Source: a virus. Taken from it: 23,060 nt of DNA. The position numbers and the translations under genes are program-made. Within the stretch, counting starts at the first letter, position 1; the number at the start of each line of letters is the position of its first letter. Positions 11,904 through 20,639 of this stretch are shown here, piece after piece. The stretch lies in the IMG/VR virus record IMGVR_UViG_3300048121_000917, positions 1 to 23,060 of that record, one strand, 5' to 3'. The notes below the pieces were generated by a model. It searched no databases. It was not told the DNA's origin and was given only the letters and a program-made list of their open reading frames with translations.

Positions 11904-14774
11904 TTATGCAAAGTTACCTGTTGCGATTTCTCCTGTATTCAAGATTGTTACTCTCGATACTAAGATTTCAAGACCTTTAACTGGCTCAACGTAAGTATCT
12001 AAAATACCCATGTTGTTGTCAATAACTTCGTTAGTGTTGTTAGTTCCGTCCATGATGTTTCTGTAATCGTAAACACCTTGATCTTTCTTAACTGACTCCA
12101 TGAAGTTGTCTGCTAAAGTTTTAATCTCTAATCTAGTTTGAGCAGTATTAAACTCGAACAAGTAGTTCTTCAATATCTCAGCTAAACCATCTTCGATGTA
12201 GATCATTGCTTCTCTAACGTGCGCAGAAGATAATGCTGATTGAATTCCTTGTTGTGCAGTTTTGTTACCTTTGATTGTAAGACCAACGCCTCTTTCGAAT
12301 ACGATTGGGTTGTAACCAAATGGCTCAAGTACATCTCTGTCATTCTTATCGAATGCAAATTCAACACTTTGTACACCTGTACCACCAACAACACCTCTTC
12401 TTGGTCCTGCGATGATTGACCATGGTAAAGCACTTGTATACTTATCAATGTAGTTGTTAGATACGTAACCTGCTGGTGGAATTACCAACGTTTTACCGTT
12501 CTCAAGTACATTTAAACCAGGACCATAGTAGAATCCGTAGTTAGCACCTTCGTTGATTGAAGGTAGTGTATACAATAATGATGGATTTAAATCTAAATTA
12601 CCACCAGTTGCTATCGTGTTAACATCAAATGCTCCAGATAAAGTATTTAAGAATGAAGGATTTGTTGATTTCTTCAATTCTTTTACCATTGGTGCATTTA
12701 GGATAGCTGATGCGTTTTGTCTTTCTTTACAAAGAAGTGTTAATTCTTCTTTATTTAAGATAGTACCATCTTCTAATGATCCAAAAGTATCAACAACATA
12801 TCTAAATGTAATGTTATCTTTGTCTACTAATGCATTACCTAAACCAGTACCTGGCTTAATTGCTGCCATTAATTCTGCAATTTTCTTAGGCGTATGTGTT
12901 GCGCCATTTAATGGGAACATTGTATAAAGTTCAGTAGATTCTTCGTATCTCTTAAGAGCATGTCCAGGTCTTTCGTTCTCAACATCTCTATGAACTTGGA
13001 ATTCATATTTAGTAGTTGTACCATCTACAACTTTTACTTTTCTTTGAATTTTAGCTAAGTTTCCGCTTTTAGTAGGAATGTACATTCCAACCTTAACGTC
13101 TGCCCAGTTAAATGGATCTAGTTCTGTACCAGTGTAAGAGTAAATAATTTTACCTGCACCCATATCATCAAAGCTCCATCCTGAACCAACGTTTGGTAAT
13201 AATACCGCTCTGTCGTTAGGATCAACCACAGATACTAATGCCGTTTCGGTTGCTTTTCTAACTGAAGCTTGTAATGTAGTAATACCTGTTAAGCCGTTGA
13301 AAGATGCAGAGAATGCTTCTCCACCTGCAGGTGCGATTCTAATTTGATCTCCGTCTTGACCATAATTAACATCAACTGCTGAAATAGCAACAAATTCACC
13401 ATTAGATGCACTTGGTAAGAAGTTTCCTTCTAATACTTGACCTTGTGTCCATGCGTTACTTGATATGATAAGAGAACCATCAACATCAACTGTAATATCT
13501 ACGCCTGTTACCCATGTAGCCGGTGCAACATTTGCAGCGTCACTGTCATATGCTTCATATTCAACTTTGTCAAAAGTACCTTCTTCAGTTTTAATAGTAG
13601 AACCTATAATGTTGCCAGATCCGTCTACTCTGTTTTCAACAGATGAGATTTGTAACCATTCTCCTGAAACTGATGAGTTTAAGAATTTACCAGGTACAAC
13701 TGGAGTTGATAATAGTGCTAAATCTGCAGCAGATAAATCAGCTACTTCTAATTCATTACCATCAACAATCATTACTTTACCAAATTCAACGTCATCTGAT
13801 GTTACAGTTTGGTCAACTCTGTGTGAAAGTACTTGATAATCTTGGTAGATATTAAAGTTTTTACCTACTAGATCGATTCTTTCTAATGCTTCTTCATTAA
13901 TTGCACAGAATAAACCAGTTCTTCTAGCTTCAAGATTAATTAAAGTCTCAATGTATAATTGACGACCTTCATTATCCATAAAGTCAGGAATAAGTGATCC
14001 AGTGTATTGTGCTAATAAAGTAACTTCTCTTAGTGCAGCAAATTTTGAAAGCTCAGATCTTTTAAGACCGCTTTGTTCAAACATTTCACCATATGTTGGG
14101 TCATTGTTTAATGTAGCTGCATCAAACTTACCTTTGAAGATCATTACATCTACCATGTAGTCAGATACGTATTCTAATTCTTCGATTCCTTCTGGAATGT
14201 TAGCTTCTCCGTACCATTCTCTTGCTGTTAAGTTAAAACCTTCAGTGTTAGCAGCTTGTCTAATAATGATAGTAATAGGATCTTGCTTGATATTTACAAA
14301 TGAAATTGCGTTATCAGAAGTCTCTTCTTCATTATTTGCAGCAGCTAATAATTTATAGTCAGCTGGATTCCAGAATTTATCTGTATCGAAAACTGCACTA
14401 TATTGTGCTTCTAAGTTTATTGCCGTTCCACCTTCTTGACCAGAATTAGTTGAAGGAGATACAATTGCTACTTTGTCAGCTGCGTCTGCTTCAGTTAAGT
14501 TTAATGCCAAGATTGGGCCTCTTGATAGAGTTTCGATTGCAGATCTGTGGAAAAACATTCCTTTCTTTTCTAAAGACTTATCTACACCGCCAAAAACTTG
14601 TGTGAACTGTTCAACATCTTCGATGAATACTGGAGTATTGTAAGGACCTTTTTTAGATCTACCTACAACTAATCTAATAGTTTCAGCTGGAATGTTAACA
14701 GTCTGTGATTTGTCAAACTCTAGACGATATACGCCTGAGCTTTTGAACTGTTGTAATTGAGGACTTAATGCCAT
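11904..14774 (-). CDS. Contractile tail sheath protein (gp18-like), enlarged
   Basis: 956 residues against roughly 660 in T4 gp18. The N terminus (SPQLQQFKSSGVYRLEFDKS, then RLVVGRSKKGPYNTPVFI) is the handle and first strand domain of sheath proteins. The last ~300 residues hold the conserved assembly domain: PWSIIAGPRRGVV, AFDKNDRDVLEPFGYNPIVF, HVREAMIYIEDGLAEILKNY and FEFNTAQTRLEI, ending VSRVTILNTGEIATGNF. Residues ~355-600 are an insertion with three similar beta-rich units (359-400, 447-485, 560-597). These probably project outward from the tail. An ATG with an A-rich leader and a GATATATA motif 32 bases upstream mark its start. Confidence 0.93.
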   Translation of the reverse strand: MALSPQLQQFKSSGVYRLEFDKSQTVNIPAETIRLVVGRSKKGPYNTPVFIEDVEQFTQVFGGVDKSLEKKGMFFHRSAIETLSRGPILALNLTEADAADKVAIVSPSTNSGQEGGTAINLEAQYSAVFDTDKFWNPADYKLLAAANNEEETSDNAISFVNIKQDPITIIIRQAANTEGFNLTAREWYGEANIPEGIEELEYVSDYMVDVMIFKGKFDAATLNNDPTYGEMFEQSGLKRSELSKFAALREVTLLAQYTGSLIPDFMDNEGRQLYIETLINLEARRTGLFCAINEEALERIDLVGKNFNIYQDYQVLSHRVDQTVTSDDVEFGKVMIVDGNELEVADLSAADLALLSTPVVPGKFLNSSVSGEWLQISSVENRVDGSGNIIGSTIKTEEGTFDKVEYEAYDSDAANVAPATWVTGVDITVDVDGSLIISSNAWTQGQVLEGNFLPSASNGEFVAISAVDVNYGQDGDQIRIAPAGGEAFSASFNGLTGITTLQASVRKATETALVSVVDPNDRAVLLPNVGSGWSFDDMGAGKIIYSYTGTELDPFNWADVKVGMYIPTKSGNLAKIQRKVKVVDGTTTKYEFQVHRDVENERPGHALKRYEESTELYTMFPLNGATHTPKKIAELMAAIKPGTGLGNALVDKDNITFRYVVDTFGSLEDGTILNKEELTLLCKERQNASAILNAPMVKELKKSTNPSFLNTLSGAFDVNTIATGGNLDLNPSLLYTLPSINEGANYGFYYGPGLNVLENGKTLVIPPAGYVSNNYIDKYTSALPWSIIAGPRRGVVGGTGVQSVEFAFDKNDRDVLEPFGYNPIVFERGVGLTIKGNKTAQQGIQSALSSAHVREAMIYIEDGLAEILKNYLFEFNTAQTRLEIKTLADNFMESVKKDQGVYDYRNIMDGTNNTNEVIDNNMGILDTYVEPVKGLEILVSRVTILNTGEIATGNFA
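12984..13700 (-). repeat. Three related beta-rich units inserted in the tail sheath
   Basis: The cores are VVPGKFLNSSVSGEWLQISS (residue 359 on), VLEGNFLPSASNGEFVAIS (447 on) and VKVGMYIPTKSGNLAKIQRK (560 on). Each is followed by a Gly/Asp turn and a second strand pair. Spacing is about 88 and 113 residues. The third copy is the most diverged. Confidence 0.6.
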
Positions 14775-14805
14775 AATTTTTCTAGTTTATTTTTTTGTTC
14801 TTTTA

Positions 14806-14814
14806 TTATATATC
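14806..14814 (-). promoter_or_regulatory. GATATATA late-type motif before the sheath gene
   Basis: GATATATAATAAAA on the minus strand, 32 bases from the sheath ATG and in the 58-base gap after terminase. This gap also holds ACGGAAACG just upstream of the motif. Confidence 0.5.
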
Positions 14815-14832
14815 CGTTTCCGTTTAGTAAAT

Positions 14833-16665
14833 TTATTTAAGCAGATCATAAATGTCAAACTGTAAATCCCCTTGCTCAGAGTTATCTTTAAATAAGATCC
14901 TTTCCATTGCATCGTGGACATCAGGGTCAATGACATCTAAGAGTTCCTCAATATAATCTGCATAGTCTGTAGTATTAAAAAATTCTGTTCCAGTAATCGC
15001 TGTCATAATGGTATCGTCATTTCCCATTTGAGCTCCGTAACTTCCATTTCTTAATGTACCAAACAAACTAGCTTCTACTATCGTTGATTCATCTGTCAAA
15101 TCTAATCTATTTATCTTGTATAATTTTGCAAAATTCTGACAAAATATTGCTTTATTATCTGTTTTTAATTTTATTCCTGGTTTTAGTGTTTTACTATCAT
15201 GCCTGTGTTTAAATCTAACAATCATCTCTTCATCAAAATCGTTTCTTTGCGGAAACACAGTTCCTAAGTATTGGAAAAGTACAGTACCATATGTGTTGTA
15301 TTCTACTACCATCTTAACATTCTCTGGATTGAAAATATCAACACTTAGCGTATATAGTATTTTAGCAAAATCTTCAATAACGTGTTCGTTAGACCTAAAG
15401 ACTGCAACTTGTTTAAATTTAAAGAAATCATACATCGCTCCAGGATTTACAACGTTTTGTATTTCTTGTTCATTCATGTGATCTATTTTAAAAATATTAA
15501 TCACTGAATAATCCCCTCCATTTCCTTCTGCTATATCTACTGAAAATAACCAAAAATTACCGCCATCTTTACATGTTTCAATATCAAAGTCAGGGTCCCA
15601 TGTTAAATAGTCTTTTACATCAATACTAATGTAATCAAATTGATCAAACTCGTTATGAATATATTTTTTCATACGCTTACGCATTTTCTTCATATCGACA
15701 GGATCTAAAAGAAGGTTTGAAGACGAAACAAATTCATTTCCATATTGTTTATTAAATGCTTCAATAGTACCTAAATTTGCCAGCTCTCTTTCATACCAAG
15801 CGTCATCTCTGTCGGGGTGTTCCCACCAATCAATACGCATTGCATGGTATTCGTTATCACCTCGTTCTGCAGCGGCATAAATATTATAAAATTTATTAAA
15901 TCCGTTTGGTGTAGAAGTAATAGTAATTCTAGAAACTTTAGAAGACGATAGCGTTGGATATACATTTTCATAAAAAGTATCGGCTATCGATGGGTGAATG
16001 TGGGCAAACTCATCTAAGTATAGGTTGTGAATTGTAAAACCAATACCTGATTTTGCTGTAGTTGATTGTCCTATTAATCGACAACCATTATCACATCTCA
16101 CATTCATCACGTCATATTTGATAATACCAGGCTTCATGAAGAATGGTAAATTTTCAACTACAACTTTTGCTTTATCTATAATTTCCTTTGTTGAGTCAGA
16201 TTTATTAGCTAATAAAAGTGTATTTTTGTCTGTGTTAAAAGTAACATACCACGCATTAAATATTGATGCAGTTACTGTTTTACCCATTTGTCGAGATGCA
16301 AGAACAATGTTAAATCTTTCATTTTGAAAGTTTCTCAACATTCTTTTTTGATATTCTCTAAGTTTTACTTGTTGAATACCATCATCTGTCATTACTACTG
16401 CATATTTTTCTGCAAAGTAAACGATGTCTTGAGCACATCTAGCTAATTCAGTAATTTCTTCATCTGTGTATTCAAATACAATATTACCTTTACGTAGAAA
16501 CTGTTTACCTTCATAAAATGGCATTGCAACCTTTGGCCTGTACCCTTGATCAAGCGCAAGCATAAGATCGTCTACTTGTTTAGTAGACCAAACAATCCTA
16601 TCAGAAGCTGCTTGTGCAGTGTCTTCTTTTGGTATCCATTTATTGTCTCCTACGTAATCGCTCAT
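14833..16665 (-). CDS. Terminase large subunit (gp17-like packaging motor)
   Basis: 610 residues, the length of T4 gp17. The ATPase domain shows Walker A SRQMGKT at 124-130 (Lys129), Walker B LYLDEF at 215-220 (Asp218, Glu219) and the coupling motif ITSTPNG at about 249-255. The RNase H-like nuclease domain has FSVDIAEGNGGDYS at 375-388 (Asp377), a second acidic strand VVEYNTYGT, and MGNDDTIMTA near the end. It cuts concatemers and pumps DNA into the prohead through the portal. Its start codon overlaps the stop of the small-subunit gene by one base (TAATG). No portal gene is in the window. Confidence 0.95.
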   Translation of the reverse strand: MSDYVGDNKWIPKEDTAQAASDRIVWSTKQVDDLMLALDQGYRPKVAMPFYEGKQFLRKGNIVFEYTDEEITELARCAQDIVYFAEKYAVVMTDDGIQQVKLREYQKRMLRNFQNERFNIVLASRQMGKTVTASIFNAWYVTFNTDKNTLLLANKSDSTKEIIDKAKVVVENLPFFMKPGIIKYDVMNVRCDNGCRLIGQSTTAKSGIGFTIHNLYLDEFAHIHPSIADTFYENVYPTLSSSKVSRITITSTPNGFNKFYNIYAAAERGDNEYHAMRIDWWEHPDRDDAWYERELANLGTIEAFNKQYGNEFVSSSNLLLDPVDMKKMRKRMKKYIHNEFDQFDYISIDVKDYLTWDPDFDIETCKDGGNFWLFSVDIAEGNGGDYSVINIFKIDHMNEQEIQNVVNPGAMYDFFKFKQVAVFRSNEHVIEDFAKILYTLSVDIFNPENVKMVVEYNTYGTVLFQYLGTVFPQRNDFDEEMIVRFKHRHDSKTLKPGIKLKTDNKAIFCQNFAKLYKINRLDLTDESTIVEASLFGTLRNGSYGAQMGNDDTIMTAITGTEFFNTTDYADYIEELLDVIDPDVHDAMERILFKDNSEQGDLQFDIYDLLK

Positions 16666-17330
16666 TATTCTTCGTCAGACTCTTCTATATCGACGTCTTC
16701 TATATCTTCTTCTTTTGTTTGATTAATACCTGCTTGAATTGCAGCCATTAGATCTTTTGTACCCCTTTGTACATTTCTTTCTGATGAATCTCCACCGGCT
16801 GCTTCAATTTCTGCAACATCATCTCTTTTTCTATAAATCTCAATATCTCTGGCTATTCTTTTAGTAGATTCTTCTGCAGCCATTAAATACATGGTCTGAG
16901 ATTTAATAATATCTAACATTGATTTCTGTAGAGTTGCAAGTACTTCGAACATTCTTGGTGCCAATTCTCCAGAATCTATAGTTTCTAATAGTGTTGTAAG
17001 TGCTCTTTCGCCTGCCTGTAGTTGATAGATCAATGACGACATTGTCATTTCATCCATTTTCTTTTTTGCTTGAATATATTCGTCCTTTTCAATAATATCT
17101 GCATCGAGATAAAATTTCATCAGGGACGTAATAGTTTTTGTTGCTTTTTTAGCAGCACTTGATTTTAATTCGGTATAATTTACAGGAGCTAAACTAGTTT
17201 CTCTCTGTATCATTGGTAAATCGGTCGGATCTGTTTCTACGTCCATTTGATTTTCACCTATTAAAGCATCTAATTCTTTTCTGATTTCATCAGCTTGATC
17301 CGAAATGCTTTTCTTTTTGTCTTCGCTCAT
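16665..17330 (-). CDS. Terminase small subunit (gp16-like)
   Basis: 221-residue acidic, helical protein directly upstream of and overlapping the large terminase gene by one base. It has a charged N terminus (MSEDKKKSISDQADEIRKEL), a central helical region with MKFYLDADIIEKDEYIQAKK and a long coiled segment around LATLQKSMLDIIKSQTMYLM. The tail is acidic (EEDIEDVDIEESDEE). T4 gp16 likewise has a helical core that forms rings and regulates the motor. The call rests on position and helical character. Sequence identity to known small subunits cannot be judged here. Confidence 0.7.
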   Translation of the reverse strand: MSEDKKKSISDQADEIRKELDALIGENQMDVETDPTDLPMIQRETSLAPVNYTELKSSAAKKATKTITSLMKFYLDADIIEKDEYIQAKKKMDEMTMSSLIYQLQAGERALTTLLETIDSGELAPRMFEVLATLQKSMLDIIKSQTMYLMAAEESTKRIARDIEIYRKRDDVAEIEAAGGDSSERNVQRGTKDLMAAIQAGINQTKEEDIEDVDIEESDEE

Positions 17331-17346
17331 ATTATTATATTATAAT

Positions 17347-17355
17347 CTATATATC
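17347..17355 (-). promoter_or_regulatory. GATATATA late-type motif before the small terminase gene
   Basis: GATATATAG on the minus strand, 17 bases upstream of the ATG, followed by an AT-rich run. It has the shortest leader of the five copies and is only 13 bases downstream of a perfect palindrome. Confidence 0.4.
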
Positions 17356-17367
17356 TAATAAACCATT

Positions 17368-17385
17368 GTAACAAATATTTGTTAC
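17368..17385. promoter_or_regulatory. Perfect 18-bp palindrome
   Basis: GTAACAAATATTTGTTAC is identical on both strands. It lies in the 59-base gap between the 653-residue virion gene and the small terminase gene, just upstream of the GATATATA motif. It could be an operator for a dimeric regulator or a weak hairpin at the end of the upstream transcript. Confidence 0.5.
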
Positions 17386-17389
17386 TAAT

Positions 17390-19351
17390 TTATCTAGCTT
17401 GATTGTAGCGTCTTAATTGAATAGAAGGTATTGCATTGTCGATAATATGTGCATATTGATTATCTCTAACGACATACTGTTGTAAAAGATTAATATGTTG
17501 TTCATCTCCAATAACTTTATTAAATAACCTTATGTTTGTTATTTCATGTGGACCTGGCATCAGAGACCATCTGTCAGGCGTTGTCCAACCATATGGGGTA
17601 ATACTATCTAGTTTTTCTGATAATACTGAAGTCAATGTATCCTGTATTGATTGGCCGTTTTGCCAATTGCTCATAGGATCTAATCTATAAACATCAACAC
17701 TTAGCCCGAAATAAGTATTACTTAAATTAAATACAACACCATACCATACATTGTGTTCTAATTCAGAATTGTAATTAAATGTATGTGTATCGTTGTTTAA
17801 CTTTATTGTAATTGAATCTTTAGAAGTTTCTAAGCTTAATCCCTTAGATCCTGTTCTACCCTTTACTAAGTTTATATTTGGATTAATTGAAGTAAATGAT
17901 TTATCACCAGGTCTAAACCAAAGTGTCATTGCTAGATTTTTATCAACTGCTAATTGTGATTTTTTTACATATTGTAATGCTTCAACACCAACATCTTTAA
18001 TACTAGACATATCATAACAGTTTTTGGCTACGATTGTCCACTGATTTCTAATTTCAGTATCTTTGATAGTTAAATCATTATGTATTTTATATCTAGTGCC
18101 ATCATTAACTTCACTAAAAACTGTTTTATATTGTTCTGGTTTAGTTACCTTTGCATATTCTTCTTGTAACTCTTCACCAAATACCTCTTCTATTCCCGTA
18201 ACTAAATCATCTACCTCTTGTTCAATTGCAGTATCGGTATGTATAGAGCTTGTTCTTTCTTCGTATTTAGTTAGCATTACTCTCCAATACGTCATATCCA
18301 TATTGAATTCATCTGCGAAAGAAACCGTACGTACTTCGTACATCCTATTCATTAGTGGGAAATATAAGTAATCTCTAGATCTAGGACTTGGTCCTAAACC
18401 AAATGCCGCTTTAAATTGGCCTTGCGTAATATGCACCTCAAAGTCTTCAAACCCCATTCCAAAAATATCATATTGAAATTCTTGGGTAGGCATTGCATTG
18501 TCTGGCACCATTATTTTAAGTTCCGCGTTTTCTGTTACATTATACAGCGAATATTCCATTAACACCACATCACTCGACCTTTTGTCAGGTTCTACTCTAA
18601 AGTATTTTACTGGGTGACCCCACATTTCTGAAGATAATTCACTTATATCTCTATAAGTATCAACTGGCCTCTGTAAATTATATGGATCATATAACGGTGC
18701 ATCACAGTCTATAACAATATTAGCACATCCACTCATTGACCATGCGTCATCACAATCCCCACAAAATTGTGGACAACTTTCTATTACACCGTTCTCAGAA
18801 AGTAATTCAAATGTAACACTTAATAATGTTATTGTGTTGTAGTCACTTAATCTATTAACCTCTGCTTTAACGTCTAACCAAAGCGGCTTTGTAGGATCAA
18901 ATGTTTGGCCTAATAAATCATTAGGTCCAGTACCCATATTTAATACCCTAGATGGAGACATTTGTCCACCATCTGTACTAGGACCATTTTGAGACCATCT
19001 ATATGAATATTCAAAATGATTATTAGAATCTGGTTTTTTATAGAATTTGATTCCTGTAGTTGAAATCGGAGCTCCTTCTAAAATAGTAAACTCGTTAGGG
19101 CTAATTATAGCATCAACAGTAACTGTATAATTAGAAATCAATATTTTTTCACCTGGAACTAAATCTAAGTTAGTGTCTATTCCTGTGATATTGAAACCGC
19201 CAAGAGACATAGATAAAAGTCCAACAGTATTTGGTGTAGAAACACCCGTAGTAACATTCCAGCCCGTAACTTTAGTAATATCCTCATAAGGATCTACAAG
19301 TTTAGCGAACATAAAGTCACCGATTTGATTTGCTGTAAAATTAGTTACCAT
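17390..19351 (-). CDS. Large virion protein with Cys cluster and possible LamG-like C-terminal domain
   Basis: A 653-residue protein with a beta-rich N-terminal part. A cysteine cluster (Cys193, 197, 200, 209, 216 around ESCPQFCGDCDDAW) suggests a metal site or disulfides. Residues ~250-370 (VKYFRVEPDKRSSDVVLMEY, EVRTVSFADEFNMDMTYWRV) resemble modules of neck or tail virion proteins. From about 455 to 600 the pattern MTLWFRPGD, LSLETSKDSITIKL, NVWYGVVFNLSNTYFGLSVDV fits a concanavalin/laminin-G sandwich, a fold often used for glycan binding. It precedes the terminase genes, where T4 has neck and tail-completion genes 13-15. It may be a neck, collar or fibre-type protein. The exact role is not recognised. 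Confidence 0.6.
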   Translation of the reverse strand: MVTNFTANQIGDFMFAKLVDPYEDITKVTGWNVTTGVSTPNTVGLLSMSLGGFNITGIDTNLDLVPGEKILISNYTVTVDAIISPNEFTILEGAPISTTGIKFYKKPDSNNHFEYSYRWSQNGPSTDGGQMSPSRVLNMGTGPNDLLGQTFDPTKPLWLDVKAEVNRLSDYNTITLLSVTFELLSENGVIESCPQFCGDCDDAWSMSGCANIVIDCDAPLYDPYNLQRPVDTYRDISELSSEMWGHPVKYFRVEPDKRSSDVVLMEYSLYNVTENAELKIMVPDNAMPTQEFQYDIFGMGFEDFEVHITQGQFKAAFGLGPSPRSRDYLYFPLMNRMYEVRTVSFADEFNMDMTYWRVMLTKYEERTSSIHTDTAIEQEVDDLVTGIEEVFGEELQEEYAKVTKPEQYKTVFSEVNDGTRYKIHNDLTIKDTEIRNQWTIVAKNCYDMSSIKDVGVEALQYVKKSQLAVDKNLAMTLWFRPGDKSFTSINPNINLVKGRTGSKGLSLETSKDSITIKLNNDTHTFNYNSELEHNVWYGVVFNLSNTYFGLSVDVYRLDPMSNWQNGQSIQDTLTSVLSEKLDSITPYGWTTPDRWSLMPGPHEITNIRLFNKVIGDEQHINLLQQYVVRDNQYAHIIDNAIPSIQLRRYNQAR

Positions 19352-19381
19352 TAACGATTAAAGTCTACGACCTATTTTTAT

Positions 19382-19390
19382 TTATATATC
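19382..19390 (-). promoter_or_regulatory. GATATATA late-type motif containing TATAAATA
   Basis: GATATATAAATAAA on the minus strand, overlapping the stop of the 216-residue gene and 31 bases from the next ATG. It contains the exact T4 late box TATAAATA, making it the best of the five copies. Confidence 0.55.
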
Positions 19391-20032
19391 TGATTTTTTG
19401 TCAGCTATTAAAAGCATCTCTGGGTCATCAGATTCGTATACCTCTACTCGTTGAATGATTGCGTTGATTATGTTATAAACTTCAGTGGTATTATTCTCTG
19501 ATAAGAATAAATCTAATGTAGATAAAAACTTTCTAACTCTCATGACCATAAAATGATCTTCAGGTCCCAATAGATTAGCCCTTCTTAGAATCATTCCTGC
19601 TACATCAGCTTCGTGTTCATTAAAAATATCAAATAGTCTAATACTACCTCTAAGTGTTTTTGTACTAAATTTAATAGTTTTTATTTGATCGATATTGACG
19701 ATTCTACTATAACTAGAATTAGTGTTAAGTGTAAATTTAACCCACATCAAATTAGACATCGTATCTAATATTTGATTTATAAAGTAAATAGATGTGGCTT
19801 CTTTATGAATGGCAACATCACTTATTGCTTTAAACCTAGATATTTCAGATTTAAATGCATTGTAAATTATTTTTCTAAGATCGTCTACTGAAAGCAACAT
19901 AGTGTTGTCCCCTAAAGTTTTAGCGGTAGAAAATCTAGAGATTATTCCCCACAATCTTAGATCAATAGAATTATATTTATGTAATGTAATATCTATTACC
20001 TCTGAAAAATTATCTCTATTTCCTGTAGACAT
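19382..20032 (-). CDS. Hypothetical protein in the virion block (216 aa)
   Basis: Mostly helical protein beginning MSTGNRDNFSEVIDITLHKY, with LRKIIYNAFKSEISRFKAIS and a C-terminal helix pair (FLSTLDLFLSENNTTEVYNI). No membrane or nucleotide motifs are seen. It overlaps the upstream 143-residue gene by 17 bases and precedes the large Cys-rich virion protein. It may be a head or neck component or an assembly factor expressed with them. T4 neck proteins are a positional analogy only. Confidence 0.6.
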   Translation of the reverse strand: MSTGNRDNFSEVIDITLHKYNSIDLRLWGIISRFSTAKTLGDNTMLLSVDDLRKIIYNAFKSEISRFKAISDVAIHKEATSIYFINQILDTMSNLMWVKFTLNTNSSYSRIVNIDQIKTIKFSTKTLRGSIRLFDIFNEHEADVAGMILRRANLLGPEDHFMVMRVRKFLSTLDLFLSENNTTEVYNIINAIIQRVEVYESDDPEMLLIADKKSDI

Positions 20033-20447
20033 CGACCTGGGCTTCTATTTTTTTTAAATCAGAATAAAGTTCTTCTTTTGCAAAAACTTTAAGTTCATTA
20101 AACTCTCTCATTCCTATCTCGTTTTTATTAAGATATATTTGAATAGATTGTTCTGTTGGAATATATTTATCAGCTTTATTTTTTGTGGCCGATTTCTTGG
20201 TTTTTGTATAAAACCACCCTGGTACAGATTTAAATCTTTGAGCTACCATTGCCCAAGATTCTACAACATTAGCACCACTAATTCCATTAACGTTAAACAA
20301 CTGAGCATTCGCTGGATATTTAATAGCCATAAAACGATTGATCATAAAATGATGGCGTTTTTTGTTGTGATTTTTTATTTTATCGTATTGACTTTTTTTC
20401 GTAAACATTATCTTTACGAAGTCAAATAATTTAGTTTCGTCTAGCAT
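20016..20447 (-). CDS. Possible clamp loader small subunit (gp62-like)
   Basis: A 143-residue basic protein starting LDETKLFDFVKIMFTKKSQY, then HHFMINRFMAIKYPANAQLF and a Trp/Tyr/Lys segment PGWFYTKTKKSATKN. The 'FD-i-KK ... FMINRF-sm ... W-Y-K-KK' order is that of the small clamp-loader subunit in many T4-like phages. Its partner, the gp44-like ATPase, is two genes upstream. The C-terminal helix (EFNELKVFAKEELYSDLKKIE) would also suit this family. If right, it pairs with four ATPase subunits to load the sliding clamp. It overlaps the next gene by 17 bases. The match is by pattern only and could be wrong. Confidence 0.5.
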   Translation of the reverse strand: MLDETKLFDFVKIMFTKKSQYDKIKNHNKKRHHFMINRFMAIKYPANAQLFNVNGISGANVVESWAMVAQRFKSVPGWFYTKTKKSATKNKADKYIPTEQSIQIYLNKNEIGMREFNELKVFAKEELYSDLKKIEAQVDVYRK

Positions 20448-20476
20448 ACTTATTATATGTTATTAGGTAAGAAAGT

Positions 20477-20638
20477 TTACCCTATAAGTGTATTAAATGC
20501 ATGTTGATATGCATCTACTTTTGAAAAATCATGGAGCATTTCTATTTTGTTAGCTAGCTCAATAACTTCTGGCTTTAGATTATGTGCATTTGCTTCTGCT
20601 AATATTTCTTCTATTTGAATATAATCAGTCAGTGTCAT
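20477..20638 (-). CDS. Small hypothetical protein (53 aa)
   Basis: The ATG follows the stop of the RNase H-like gene by one base (TAATATG). The product is helical: MTLTDYIQIEEILAEANAHN, then LKPEVIELANKIEML, ending DAYQHAFNTLIG. The junction and the TAA end support a real gene. The ending resembles small T4-like proteins of unknown role. Its downstream neighbour starts 30 bases on. Confidence 0.6.
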   Translation of the reverse strand: MTLTDYIQIEEILAEANAHNLKPEVIELANKIEMLHDFSKVDAYQHAFNTLIG

Positions 20639-20639
20639 A

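Noticed and set aside
12203-13855. ORFs on both strands inside the sheath gene
   Set aside because: The sheath frame is continuous and has family motifs on both sides; the others are shadow frames.
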